DNA of 64,000 bases from Mycobacterium cookii (GTDB taxonomy: Bacteria > Actinomycetota > Actinomycetes > Mycobacteriales > Mycobacteriaceae), in contig NZ_AP022569.1 in NCBI RefSeq assembly GCF_010727945.1, forward strand, positions 5,022,001 through 5,086,000, in the 5' to 3' direction. Within the stretch, counting starts at the first letter, position 1. Each line of letters starts with the position of its first letter. Under the pieces are notes generated by a model. That model did no database searches, was not told the origin of the DNA, and saw only the letters and a program-made list of their open reading frames with translations. Position numbers and translations under genes: made by a program. This document shows positions 8,244 through 16,806 of this stretch, in pieces.

Positions 8244-9971
8244 CTAGACCCTTGGATTCGCCCACGGCTGCGGGAGAATCCCATTCAGAACGACGCTGCG
8301 CTGGCCGCTTGCTGACGCGTCGGCCCTCGGTGGTCCGCCGCGCGCACCTGTCGGGCCGGCCAGCGCAAAGTACCAGTGCTCCTCCGCGCGGCCGTCGACG
8401 GTGCAGCGCAGTGCGCTGGCCAGGGCTGCATGGTCGGAAGCCAGCCAGCGAGTGCTGTGTTGACGGTCGAATTCGGCCCACGACGGGACGGTGAATTCCT
8501 CGATGACGAGTTCGGGGTCCTCGCCGCTGCGGTACAACCGCCAGCGGTAGCCGCCGGTACGTGAGCGCGACCTGCCGACCTTCAGCATCGCGGCGGTGAA
8601 CTGGTCGATTCGGTCGTCCGCGACGTGGTACGAGGTCGAAACCAGCACCGGCCCGTCGGTGGGATCGGGCTGGAAAACCAGTGTCGGCGTGGGCCAGGCG
8701 GTCGACGTCGTCAGGTCGAGCGTTCCGGTTTCCGGACGCAGCGGAAGCACAGCCACACTGGCAGCCGTCAGCAGAAGTAGGGCAGCTGCTGTCACGAGCG
8801 ATGACGCAAGCCCGACATGGGCGGCAGTCAGACCCCACACGTAAGACCCGAGTGCTTGGGAGCCGCTGAAGACCAGCAGATACACGGCCATGCCGCGGGC
8901 CCGCACCCACTGCGGCAGCGACAGCTGGACGGCGGCATTCAGTGTGGTCAGGGTGGCGATCCAGGCCATGCCGCAGACCAGTAGCAGCGGGATCGCCGGA
9001 CCGAACGGGCCGATCGCTATGACGGCTAAGCCCAACGCATAGGCGGCGGCCGAACCTGCCAACACCGTATTGGTTGCGCACAGTCTGCGGATGTGCGCGA
9101 TGAGGGCCACCCCGATCACGGCGCCGACGCCAAGGGCGGCGAGCACCAGGCCGTAACCGCAGGAGTTCATGTGCCAGTGCTGTGCGGCGGTGACCGGCAA
9201 CAGTGCCCATAATGCCGAGGCGGGAAACGCGAACAGCGCCGACCGCAGCAGAATCCGGCGGGTGACCGGTCCGTGGCGCACCCATCGCAGGGCCGCCAGG
9301 ATCGACAGCCCGATGCTTTCCCGATCACTCACCGGCGCGCAACCGGGTCGCTTCCAGGACCGCAACGCGACGATGATCGCTGCGAAGGACACTGCGTTGA
9401 GCGCGAATACCGCGGCCGGCCCGGCTTGCAGGACGACGACCCCGGCTAGTGCAGGTCCGATCGCGCGGGCCACGTTGACTGTCACGCTGCCCAGCGACGC
9501 CGCGGCAGGTATCTGTTCACGCGGAACGAGTTCGGGCTGAATCGCCTGCCACGCCGGAGCGGTCAGCGCCGAGCCGCAGCCGATGGCCACGGTGAAAACC
9601 AGCAACCAGGTAGGGGTCAACACCCCGGCAAACGCCAATGTGGCCAGCACAGCAGCCGTGAGTACCGCATAGGTTTGAATGACGATGAGCAGCCGTCGCC
9701 GATCGAAGAGGTCGGCGAACACACCACCGAACAGTCCTAGAACCAATGTCGGTGTGAGCGAAGCGGTTTGGACTAGTGCGATGACGGTCGCGCTGCTGTG
9801 GTGCTCAACCAGAAACCATTGCGCGCCGACGGTTTGCATCCACGTGCCGATATTCGAGACCAGCTGTGCGATGAACAAGTTGCGGTAAATCGAAATCTTC
9901 AGCGGCGCCCACGCTGAGGTCTCCCGGTGTCCAGATTGCACTTCATCGCTGCTCACGGTCATAGCTGTCAT
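8244..9971 (-). CDS. MFS exporter with C-terminal soluble domain (MFS_3 / EntS-like)
   Basis: A 575-residue protein. Residues about 25-420 carry around 12 transmembrane helices with MFS signatures: YRNLFIAQLVSNIGTWMQTVGAQW near the start (typical of the MFS_3/EntS-like exporters) and the loop DLFDRRRLLI between helices 2 and 3. The last about 150 residues are soluble (TSYHVADDRIDQFTAAM, then RTGGYRWRLYRSGEDP, EEFTVPSWAEFDRQH), resembling the antibiotic-monooxygenase-like ferredoxin fold found at the C-terminus of this exporter subfamily. Likely a drug or siderophore-type efflux protein in the plasma membrane. ATG 9971 has GAGGGAG upstream. Confidence 0.9.
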   Translation of the reverse strand: MTAMTVSSDEVQSGHRETSAWAPLKISIYRNLFIAQLVSNIGTWMQTVGAQWFLVEHHSSATVIALVQTASLTPTLVLGLFGGVFADLFDRRRLLIVIQTYAVLTAAVLATLAFAGVLTPTWLLVFTVAIGCGSALTAPAWQAIQPELVPREQIPAAASLGSVTVNVARAIGPALAGVVVLQAGPAAVFALNAVSFAAIIVALRSWKRPGCAPVSDRESIGLSILAALRWVRHGPVTRRILLRSALFAFPASALWALLPVTAAQHWHMNSCGYGLVLAALGVGAVIGVALIAHIRRLCATNTVLAGSAAAYALGLAVIAIGPFGPAIPLLLVCGMAWIATLTTLNAAVQLSLPQWVRARGMAVYLLVFSGSQALGSYVWGLTAAHVGLASSLVTAAALLLLTAASVAVLPLRPETGTLDLTTSTAWPTPTLVFQPDPTDGPVLVSTSYHVADDRIDQFTAAMLKVGRSRSRTGGYRWRLYRSGEDPELVIEEFTVPSWAEFDRQHSTRWLASDHAALASALRCTVDGRAEEHWYFALAGPTGARGGPPRADASASGQRSVVLNGILPQPWANPRV

Positions 9972-10279
9972 GCGCCGCTACTCCCTCAAAGTTCTGATCC
10001 CCGACCCGTACTAATAGCTCAAGGGGTTACAACAAGGCCGGTTCACGAATACTTCCTGTTGTCGCCTTGCTCAGGTATGACGTTCACGAGCTGTGGAAGG
10101 TTCCGACGCTTGGAAAGTGAGCGAGGTGAGGATGCCGAAGTTGTTCCCCCGGAATCCCTTAACAACCAGAACAACTCAAGGCGGTCGTCCTCGTTCACTA
10201 TCGACGGATCAACATTGGTCGTCGAGACTCGCCGTGTGGCGTCGCTCTGGGCACCGCTCACCGACTCACGCAAATCAGC
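9972..10279. other. 308-base intergenic region, no supported gene
   Basis: This lies between the MFS gene start and the end of the giant-protein cassette. A 76-codon frame on the minus strand (10043-10273) starts with TTG and has no ribosome binding site; I do not accept it as a gene. The MFS promoter is expected here. I see no clear terminator hairpin. Confidence 0.5.
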
Positions 10280-13200
10280 TCAGCTCGGCGGCCCTTCAAG
10301 CGGGCCGAGCGTCAGCGCGGTCAGCAAGTCCGGCAGCAGGTTCAACAGGTTGCGACCGTCCGGATCGGCGAGTTCCGCGCTTTGCGCCTGAATCAGCGAA
10401 GAGTCCGGACCGGGCCAGATCTGCGGTTCAACCAGACCGCGGCCACCCTGCTGCACAAGCTCACTGAAAGCTGCAAACGCGGAACGCGGCTGCAGGAGGC
10501 GGACCCAATCCGCGTTGGGCGACCCTCCCGAGGGCGGCGCCTGCGTTCCAAGAATGTTCGCCATCAGCGTTCGACGGAACTGCTGGATGGCACTACCGCG
10601 GCCGTCGACGATCTGCGCATCGTGCAAGGCAACATCGATTGCGCCGTCGAAGCCGAAGCCACGTTTGCGCGGTACACCTGTGCCCACGGAGCACCAGACG
10701 TCGTCGACGATCGCAACCGTTGTGCGGATGTTCAGCGGACGGCCGGGGAAGCCGATCGGATGCACAGCGACTACGCGGCCCGGTGCCGCCGCCGCAATCT
10801 GCTTCCAGGCGTCGGAGCGTTTGCCATAAAAGTATTGCGCCCACGCGTTATAGGTGGGGTCGAATGACAGTTTCTTGTTACAGACGAGAATGAAGCGCAG
10901 GCTCGGCTGGGACTTTAACTGATGCACGAGCGTGTCTACCAGGTCGAACGAATAGGCTTCATTGTCGTCGTTCTGGGTAAGACACTGAGTTTCCATATAA
11001 ATGAGATCTCGCGCATGGGAGATGGCGAACTCGAGCGACCATTGCCAGTCGCGGCGTCCATATCTAGCCGCATAAAATTCGCGTTTGATCTCCGCGACGA
11101 TCCTGTCGCCATTTGCGGGATTGCCATTGAAGAGGTCAGGCATGCTCACACTGCTCGGCAGGTTGATCTTGTTCTGGATGTAGCTCTTGAGATCGGCCAC
11201 CGTCGCCGGCAGTCCGGCGAGATCGCTTTCCGGAAGCAGTCCGAATTCCGGAGTCTCGACGTAGGCGGAAACCGTCTGCAGCACGGCCCCGCTGATCGTG
11301 CTGGGCGAAGCAGGCGCGGGCGGCGCGTTAAAAATAGCGTTGTCGTAATCTTCCAATCGATTGAGAAGGTCGTTAGCACGACGATTTGCGGCAAGTGCGA
11401 GATCGTACCCGAGCTGGTCCCCGGCGAAGATTCCGGAAACGGAAGTCTCCGGACCTGCAACCCCACCTGGATTTCCCTGCCGATATTTCTCGACATGCGA
11501 TTCGGGCATGAGAAATCCGCCCGAGAGCACCGTTTCCCACTGACCTGCGTTGCCGGAGGAGGTGCCGATCGCCGCGATCGATTCCGTGCGGGCCATCGTG
11601 GGAATGCGCAGGGCCTCGCGCGGGGCGTTGGCCTGGGTGTTGAATTGCAAAAGCTGGCGAATGAGCTCTACGAGTTGCGCGGCAACCGAGTCAGCTACGA
11701 CAACCGAAGGACTGAAATCGCTGGATGGATGCAGGCCAAGCATGGCCGCCGTGCAAATACCCCGGCGGTTCACCGGAACGATTGAGAAGTTGTTGGTTGC
11801 GGTCGGGGGCGTGAAGCTGGTTGCGCCAAAGGCGCCGACCGGCACGGAGTAGCCACCGAAGATACGTTCACGCGGTGGTGAACCGGCGTTGGGAACGACA
11901 TGCAGATCGAAATGTAGTGTGGCACCGCCGATCTGCCCCGACTTGGCGAGGTTGAGTGGATCCTTCAGCAACACCTGCACGGGTTGTGACGCGGCGCCGG
12001 CGACGATGGAACCGCCATCACCGCGGAACAAAGTCGCGCTCTGATCGAGCGACGGACCGGTGTAGAAGATGCGGTTATAGATGCGCAGGAAAGCGCCCGC
12101 GGGAACGGCGCCGGCCGCGAACGTGACCACGATGTCGGTACCTGACGCAGAGTTCCACGCGGCAGTAATGGACGGCTTGCCGTCTGTGGTGGTCTGGCCG
12201 GGGCGAATCAGCTTGGCGCCGGCAGGGTCCCAAGCCTGCGGCGCGACAGATGATGGCGTGATTTCCGTTGCGGACGCCTTGCCCCAGCGACTGTTCGCGC
12301 TAGTGTCCGACGGAATGGAAAAGCTGTCGCTGATGGCAGGGGAGACAAGGTATCCCAAGAACGAGGTGCCCCCGGTGGGCGCATGCGAGAGCAGGGTATG
12401 CGCCTCGCCGAGGACTGCGACGCCATCGGTGCAGAAGCGCACCGTGGAACCTTCGCGGACAAGAGGCGCTGGTTCGGACGCGGTGCCGGCATCGGCGTAT
12501 AGGACACCATCGACGTCCTGGGTGGTTCGATTGCCAAGAAGGAAATGGTCGAGGTCGACTGCGATGACGCGCAAGAAATCTCGCGTTAGGGATGCGCCTG
12601 CGAGTAGCGCTGGGACGGAGAAGGGTGTCTTCCCCAGCTTCCCGAAGGTCGCCGGCCCCCAGCGCAACGGCTGTGTCGAGGACGTGTCCTCGGCGCCAAG
12701 CGTTGCGCTATCTGGAAACGCCGCGGGCAGATAGCCGGAGACGCGCGTCGGCGTCCCCGACGTTGTCACAGTAAGGCCGTGCCCACTGCCCGGGTCGGTC
12801 CAGCTTCCGCCGTGCGGGTTGACGATGTGGATGTAGCGAGTATTCGAAGAATCCAGAGCTGCAATGGAATCGACGTAGCCGGCTGTCTTGTTGAGCTGAC
12901 TCTTCACGAAGCCATTGGGACCGAGCACCTCGAAGTTGTCCAGGATGTCGGTCCACGCACTCGCCACGAAGAGTGGATCGATCAGCAGGCCGTTGGCGTC
13001 GTGGAAGGTGACGGTGCCGGCGGGTAGCGATTCGCCTGCATTGACGAGCGACACCGCGGCTGGGAGGGGACTCGGGGGCGAACTCATGCGGATCACCGCG
13101 GTCATCGGCACCGGCCGCACACTATGGCCGCTGCCGTCGTTCCCGAAGCGGCGGGCGAAGATGTCGCGCAGCCTCAGGTGGGCGTGAGGATGCTGCGACA

Positions 13201-13468
13201 GCACGGCGACCGAGCCGGTGATCACGAGACCGTCCAGGGTGAATTGCGCATCGGTACCGCTGGCCGAATAGCTGAGCATTCCGGTGAAGGGGGCGTTCCA
13301 GGCACTTGAAAAAGTGAGCGACATGGGCGGGGTGCTGTCACCGGTTGCGTCCACACCGTGATACGCGGGATTCGACGAGGCCCACTGCGCGCCGAGCAAC
13401 GGCGCAGCGACGCCCAGGCTTTCGACCAGGTACTGCTGGAGACGGGCGGCCAGGCTTGTTGGATCCAT
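10280..13468 (-). CDS. giant-cassette protein 3: phospholipase-D-like C-terminal domain
   Basis: A 1062-residue protein with no signal peptide, starting at ATG 13468 that shares one base with the previous stop (TGATG). The first about 650 residues are beta-rich, Ser/Thr/Gly/Pro-rich and unrecognised. The C-terminal third looks like a phospholipase D superfamily domain: WSLEFAISHARDLIYMETQCL, LKSQPSLRFILVCNKKL, then VVAVHPIGFPGRPLNIR and TTVAIVDDVWCSVGTGV followed by FDGAIDVAL. In active PLDs the segment reads H-x-K-x4-D; here it is R-T-T-V-A-I-V-D, so the His and Lys are replaced while the Asp is kept. I see no second HKD motif. The domain may be non-catalytic or may act by different chemistry. 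It is the last gene of the cassette. Confidence 0.8.
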   Translation of the reverse strand: MDPTSLAARLQQYLVESLGVAAPLLGAQWASSNPAYHGVDATGDSTPPMSLTFSSAWNAPFTGMLSYSASGTDAQFTLDGLVITGSVAVLSQHPHAHLRLRDIFARRFGNDGSGHSVRPVPMTAVIRMSSPPSPLPAAVSLVNAGESLPAGTVTFHDANGLLIDPLFVASAWTDILDNFEVLGPNGFVKSQLNKTAGYVDSIAALDSSNTRYIHIVNPHGGSWTDPGSGHGLTVTTSGTPTRVSGYLPAAFPDSATLGAEDTSSTQPLRWGPATFGKLGKTPFSVPALLAGASLTRDFLRVIAVDLDHFLLGNRTTQDVDGVLYADAGTASEPAPLVREGSTVRFCTDGVAVLGEAHTLLSHAPTGGTSFLGYLVSPAISDSFSIPSDTSANSRWGKASATEITPSSVAPQAWDPAGAKLIRPGQTTTDGKPSITAAWNSASGTDIVVTFAAGAVPAGAFLRIYNRIFYTGPSLDQSATLFRGDGGSIVAGAASQPVQVLLKDPLNLAKSGQIGGATLHFDLHVVPNAGSPPRERIFGGYSVPVGAFGATSFTPPTATNNFSIVPVNRRGICTAAMLGLHPSSDFSPSVVVADSVAAQLVELIRQLLQFNTQANAPREALRIPTMARTESIAAIGTSSGNAGQWETVLSGGFLMPESHVEKYRQGNPGGVAGPETSVSGIFAGDQLGYDLALAANRRANDLLNRLEDYDNAIFNAPPAPASPSTISGAVLQTVSAYVETPEFGLLPESDLAGLPATVADLKSYIQNKINLPSSVSMPDLFNGNPANGDRIVAEIKREFYAARYGRRDWQWSLEFAISHARDLIYMETQCLTQNDDNEAYSFDLVDTLVHQLKSQPSLRFILVCNKKLSFDPTYNAWAQYFYGKRSDAWKQIAAAAPGRVVAVHPIGFPGRPLNIRTTVAIVDDVWCSVGTGVPRKRGFGFDGAIDVALHDAQIVDGRGSAIQQFRRTLMANILGTQAPPSGGSPNADWVRLLQPRSAFAAFSELVQQGGRGLVEPQIWPGPDSSLIQAQSAELADPDGRNLLNLLPDLLTALTLGPLEGPPS

Positions 13469-16400
13469 CAGGTCCACCACCCGACCTGCGCGGTTTGCGC
13501 GGTGGAACGGTTGATCGGATCGGTCAGCGTCACCGTGACGTTGAAGGGCTCGGTGGACGTACTCGATCGAGTCGGCTTCGGCACCCACACCAGCAAGGCG
13601 CTCCACTCGTTGCCGAACGCGTAGCGCGCCGCCTCACCGGGCTGGCCACTGGCCGGGACGGTGATCGTGCGTTGCAGAAGATCCAGCGCGGTCTCCATTC
13701 GGAACGTCCGCATCGCCTTGGCATTTGGCTGCGCGGGGTCGTACACGGTGACGTTGAGGGTGTGGCTGCCGAGCGCAGTGGCCGCGATGGGCGCACTGGT
13801 CACGACGGCGATGAGTGCGGTGTGATGCGCGGTGTCGGTCGCGATAGGGGCCACGTAGGGCAGCGCGGGCGGGTCGGGCGGCGGCACGACGATTCCGAAA
13901 GCACTGCTCGAGGGGGACCGCCCGCCCAACGCGCCGAGTGGATTTCCACTCCCGTCCGTGAGGTGATCGTCGCGCCAGGCCATTGCTCGGTACCAGGTCG
14001 GGCTCCACGCGCCTGGAACGTCCGCATCTGTGAACGAGCCCGTCCACGTCCCATCGTTCGGGTCGGGAGCTGTGTTGCTCCAACCAGACTGGGTCGAGTC
14101 GGTCAACGGCGGTCCCATCAGATCCACCGAGCGCGACAGACCTTCTCGGCTGGTGCGATAGAGCACAAAACGGTCGGGTGAGACGCCCACCCGGCTCTCT
14201 ACCTTGACGACGGCTTCGTAGACGCCTCCGCTTTGCGTCAGTGTCGCCGAAATACGGGGTGCGCGTGGCACTTCCACGTATGGAACGGCTACCGCAGTAA
14301 AGGTGCTGGCGTCGGACGGAAATGCGCTCTCGATATTGTTTGCCGAAACCGCGGTGACGACGTAGGCGTAGAGAATACGGCCGCCGCGCGGCAGCTCCAC
14401 TTCGAAATCGCTTTCAGTGAACGGTGTTACGGGCATGGTCAGCTTCCGGAAGGTTTTCCGGCATGCGGCCATGTCGAGATTTCGCAGTGCGGCCAGACGC
14501 GAGGCGTAGGGTTGGGTGAGATCGGCAGGCGGCTTACCCGCAACGTCCAACAAGCCGGTTTCAGTGGCCTCATAGACGTGGAAGGACGCTGAAGGCGGCG
14601 CGCCGTTGCTGTTCCACTTGAGGTGAACGCGACTAACTCCCAACGCATCCGGCAACGTGGCCCACACGATGGAGTCGCAGGAGGGAACGGGGGGTGGCGC
14701 GGGACTCTTGAGACGCGCCACCCGTGGTTTGTCAGTCACTGTCCAACTGGGGCTCAACAGCTCCTTGCTTCGCGCGTAGACAAAGGCTGCGGCCTCGTCC
14801 GCGCCGGCGAAGTTCAGGCTGAAGCCAGGGATGGTTGCCCGGTACTGAACAACGTTCAAGTTCCCGGGCATCGGCGGGGGAGGCGTGCCATCTGGTGGTG
14901 TCGGCGGGGTCGCCGGAACGATCTCTACGCTGTAGGCCGCACCTCCGGGGACCGTCGGCGCAACCGTGGGATCAGTGCCGAACAGGAACTCAACGCCCGA
15001 GTATCCGCCGCCGATGCTGTACTGGGTTCCCGCCGGCGCAGGCACAGAAGGCAACGGGGAGTTGGGGTCCGGCAAGGTGCAAAGCGCAATCAGCAGATCC
15101 ACCTCGGCGGGCCGCCGGGTTGTCCAGTCCCACGAGAACAACACGGTCAGTGTCGCTGGATAGGGTGAGTTGGCCTGGTCGGCGATTGTCCACCTCGCGT
15201 CGGTGACGGACGCATAGAACACCGGCGCCGCAGGAACACTGGCGGCGGTTTCAACCCAGCCACTCCACACGCCGAACCAGTCCTGTCCCGTGACGGAGTA
15301 GTTCAAGGTGTTGCCGCTTTCCGGCGGCGCAACATTGCTGTCCTCAAAGAGGATTGGCGCGCTGCTGTCGCCATCTGCCGGCAACGATGCGAGAAACGGC
15401 ATGAAGCCGCCGCCGACTCGTTTTGCATTGAGCAGCGTGGCGTCCGCCGCGGTGGACGAGCGCGCCACGGCATAGCTTGCGGCAACGGTTTGGTTAGGGA
15501 TAAGGGGCGCGGGACGATTCCATGTGGCGTCGACCGTCGCGGTGTACGGTGCGTCGACCCTGAGTGGCGGATTCAGGCGCAGGGTGTCGGCCGTCAGGTC
15601 CTGCGGGGCCGGAGTGACGCCGAACTGGAGCGCGTCGAAGAAGACCACATCGGCCATCTCTCCCGAAACATGAAGGCCCAGCAGGCTGATGTCGTACTCG
15701 CAGCTGACCATCACCGCCGAAATATTGCGTTCCACGGTGACAGGTCCGCGCGCTGTATCTCTATTTATCTTAACGTCACTGGTTTTTCTGGTGTTGGTTC
15801 GGCCGCCCAGTATTGCGGTGAGCTCGTCGACGGTATAAGCGGTGCCGAAGCCAAGGCCCAGCGCGTTGTAGGGATCGCTGCCAGAAGCGAGCAGCAACAA
15901 GGCCAAGGGTGAAAAGGTCACGCTCGACGGCTGCGACGAGGGAGCCGCGCCTCCGCCCGCCTGCTGCGGCGTCGGTACGTTCTGCTCCACCACGACCGAA
16001 GAATCCGCGGTGGGCCCCGAACTTGAATCCAGCATGGTCTTGATGTTCGGCAGCACGGTGGCGGCAAAGTCGTTGAGCAATCCAGGAATTGTCGGCGGAA
16101 CAAATGGGGGAGCAGGATTTCCGTCGGGCAGCGCACTCTGCCAGCCCAGCTGCGGAGCGCCCTCCTTGAGGCGGCGTTTCGCTGCCGCCTTCGGTGAGAC
16201 CGGAGCGGTCACGAATCCCTGCTTTGCGACTGAATAACCCGTCGGCGCGAAATCCTTCTGGTCCACCGGTAGGCCGACGGTTTCGACCGCAATCCAGCCG
16301 GGGAGGTTGGCAAACTCCGCAGCGGTGATACCGAAGATCTCCCAGAGCGCTCCGGTGCCGCCGATAAGAACATAATCGATTGCGCTGCTGTGAATTTCGA

Positions 16401-16806
16401 GGAGTACGACGCCCGTCGTCCCTTCCGAGGTAGCGCCCGTCAGCAGTTGGCCGGACGCGGAGTACGCAAAAACGTAGGCGCCCGCCGCCGTGAGATTCAG
16501 GCGGAAGATGAGCATCGCCATCGCGTCGGGGAAGTCGATCCGCTGCGCGCCGCCGGACAGGGTGGCCTCAGAATCGGGCTGCAGTGTCAGGGTGGCTTCC
16601 CCGGTAAAGATCCAGGTGGTGAACGGCTTGCGCGGCAGGCCGATGTACGGCGGAACCATCCAGCGCAACTGCAACGTTTCCGAGAGCGGATTGCGGCGAC
16701 TAAGGGTGGTGGCGCCGGAGGGTGCTCCAGTCAGGCGATCGACCTCTTGCCAGTTGACCACCGACGCGGCGAGGTGAAGCCATGGGGGATACACGATGCG
16801 GCTCAT
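13468..16806 (-). CDS. giant-cassette protein 2: large beta-rich protein, unknown function
   Basis: An 1112-residue protein starting at ATG 16806, which overlaps the previous stop as ATGA and has GGAGG five bases upstream. There is no signal peptide or transmembrane helix. The protein is rich in Pro, Ser, Thr, Ala and beta-strand patterns. Phrases such as VSRVHLKWNSNGAPPSASF (about residues 725-743) and APRISATLTQSGG (about 845) look like fibronectin-III or Ig-like strands, and several Pro-rich linkers (PPTPPDGTPPPP) separate domains. No enzyme motif is seen. I do not recognise the family. Very tight coupling to both neighbours implies coordinated, near-equimolar synthesis and probably a shared complex. 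Confidence 0.78.
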   Translation of the reverse strand: MSRIVYPPWLHLAASVVNWQEVDRLTGAPSGATTLSRRNPLSETLQLRWMVPPYIGLPRKPFTTWIFTGEATLTLQPDSEATLSGGAQRIDFPDAMAMLIFRLNLTAAGAYVFAYSASGQLLTGATSEGTTGVVLLEIHSSAIDYVLIGGTGALWEIFGITAAEFANLPGWIAVETVGLPVDQKDFAPTGYSVAKQGFVTAPVSPKAAAKRRLKEGAPQLGWQSALPDGNPAPPFVPPTIPGLLNDFAATVLPNIKTMLDSSSGPTADSSVVVEQNVPTPQQAGGGAAPSSQPSSVTFSPLALLLLASGSDPYNALGLGFGTAYTVDELTAILGGRTNTRKTSDVKINRDTARGPVTVERNISAVMVSCEYDISLLGLHVSGEMADVVFFDALQFGVTPAPQDLTADTLRLNPPLRVDAPYTATVDATWNRPAPLIPNQTVAASYAVARSSTAADATLLNAKRVGGGFMPFLASLPADGDSSAPILFEDSNVAPPESGNTLNYSVTGQDWFGVWSGWVETAASVPAAPVFYASVTDARWTIADQANSPYPATLTVLFSWDWTTRRPAEVDLLIALCTLPDPNSPLPSVPAPAGTQYSIGGGYSGVEFLFGTDPTVAPTVPGGAAYSVEIVPATPPTPPDGTPPPPMPGNLNVVQYRATIPGFSLNFAGADEAAAFVYARSKELLSPSWTVTDKPRVARLKSPAPPPVPSCDSIVWATLPDALGVSRVHLKWNSNGAPPSASFHVYEATETGLLDVAGKPPADLTQPYASRLAALRNLDMAACRKTFRKLTMPVTPFTESDFEVELPRGGRILYAYVVTAVSANNIESAFPSDASTFTAVAVPYVEVPRAPRISATLTQSGGVYEAVVKVESRVGVSPDRFVLYRTSREGLSRSVDLMGPPLTDSTQSGWSNTAPDPNDGTWTGSFTDADVPGAWSPTWYRAMAWRDDHLTDGSGNPLGALGGRSPSSSAFGIVVPPPDPPALPYVAPIATDTAHHTALIAVVTSAPIAATALGSHTLNVTVYDPAQPNAKAMRTFRMETALDLLQRTITVPASGQPGEAARYAFGNEWSALLVWVPKPTRSSTSTEPFNVTVTLTDPINRSTAQTAQVGWWT

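Noticed and set aside
7738..9285. Long (515-codon) minus-strand frame
   Set aside because: Arg-rich frame-shifted shadow of the MFS gene and of the hydrolase region; lacks domains and overlaps better-supported genes on the same strand.
10043..10273. 76-codon minus-strand frame just after the giant cassette
   Set aside because: TTG start, no ribosome binding site, no family signal; it sits in the gap between genes and is most likely chance.
13345..14181. 278-codon plus-strand frame inside the giant cassette
   Set aside because: Arg/Gly-rich antisense shadow of the giant genes; no start-site or domain support.
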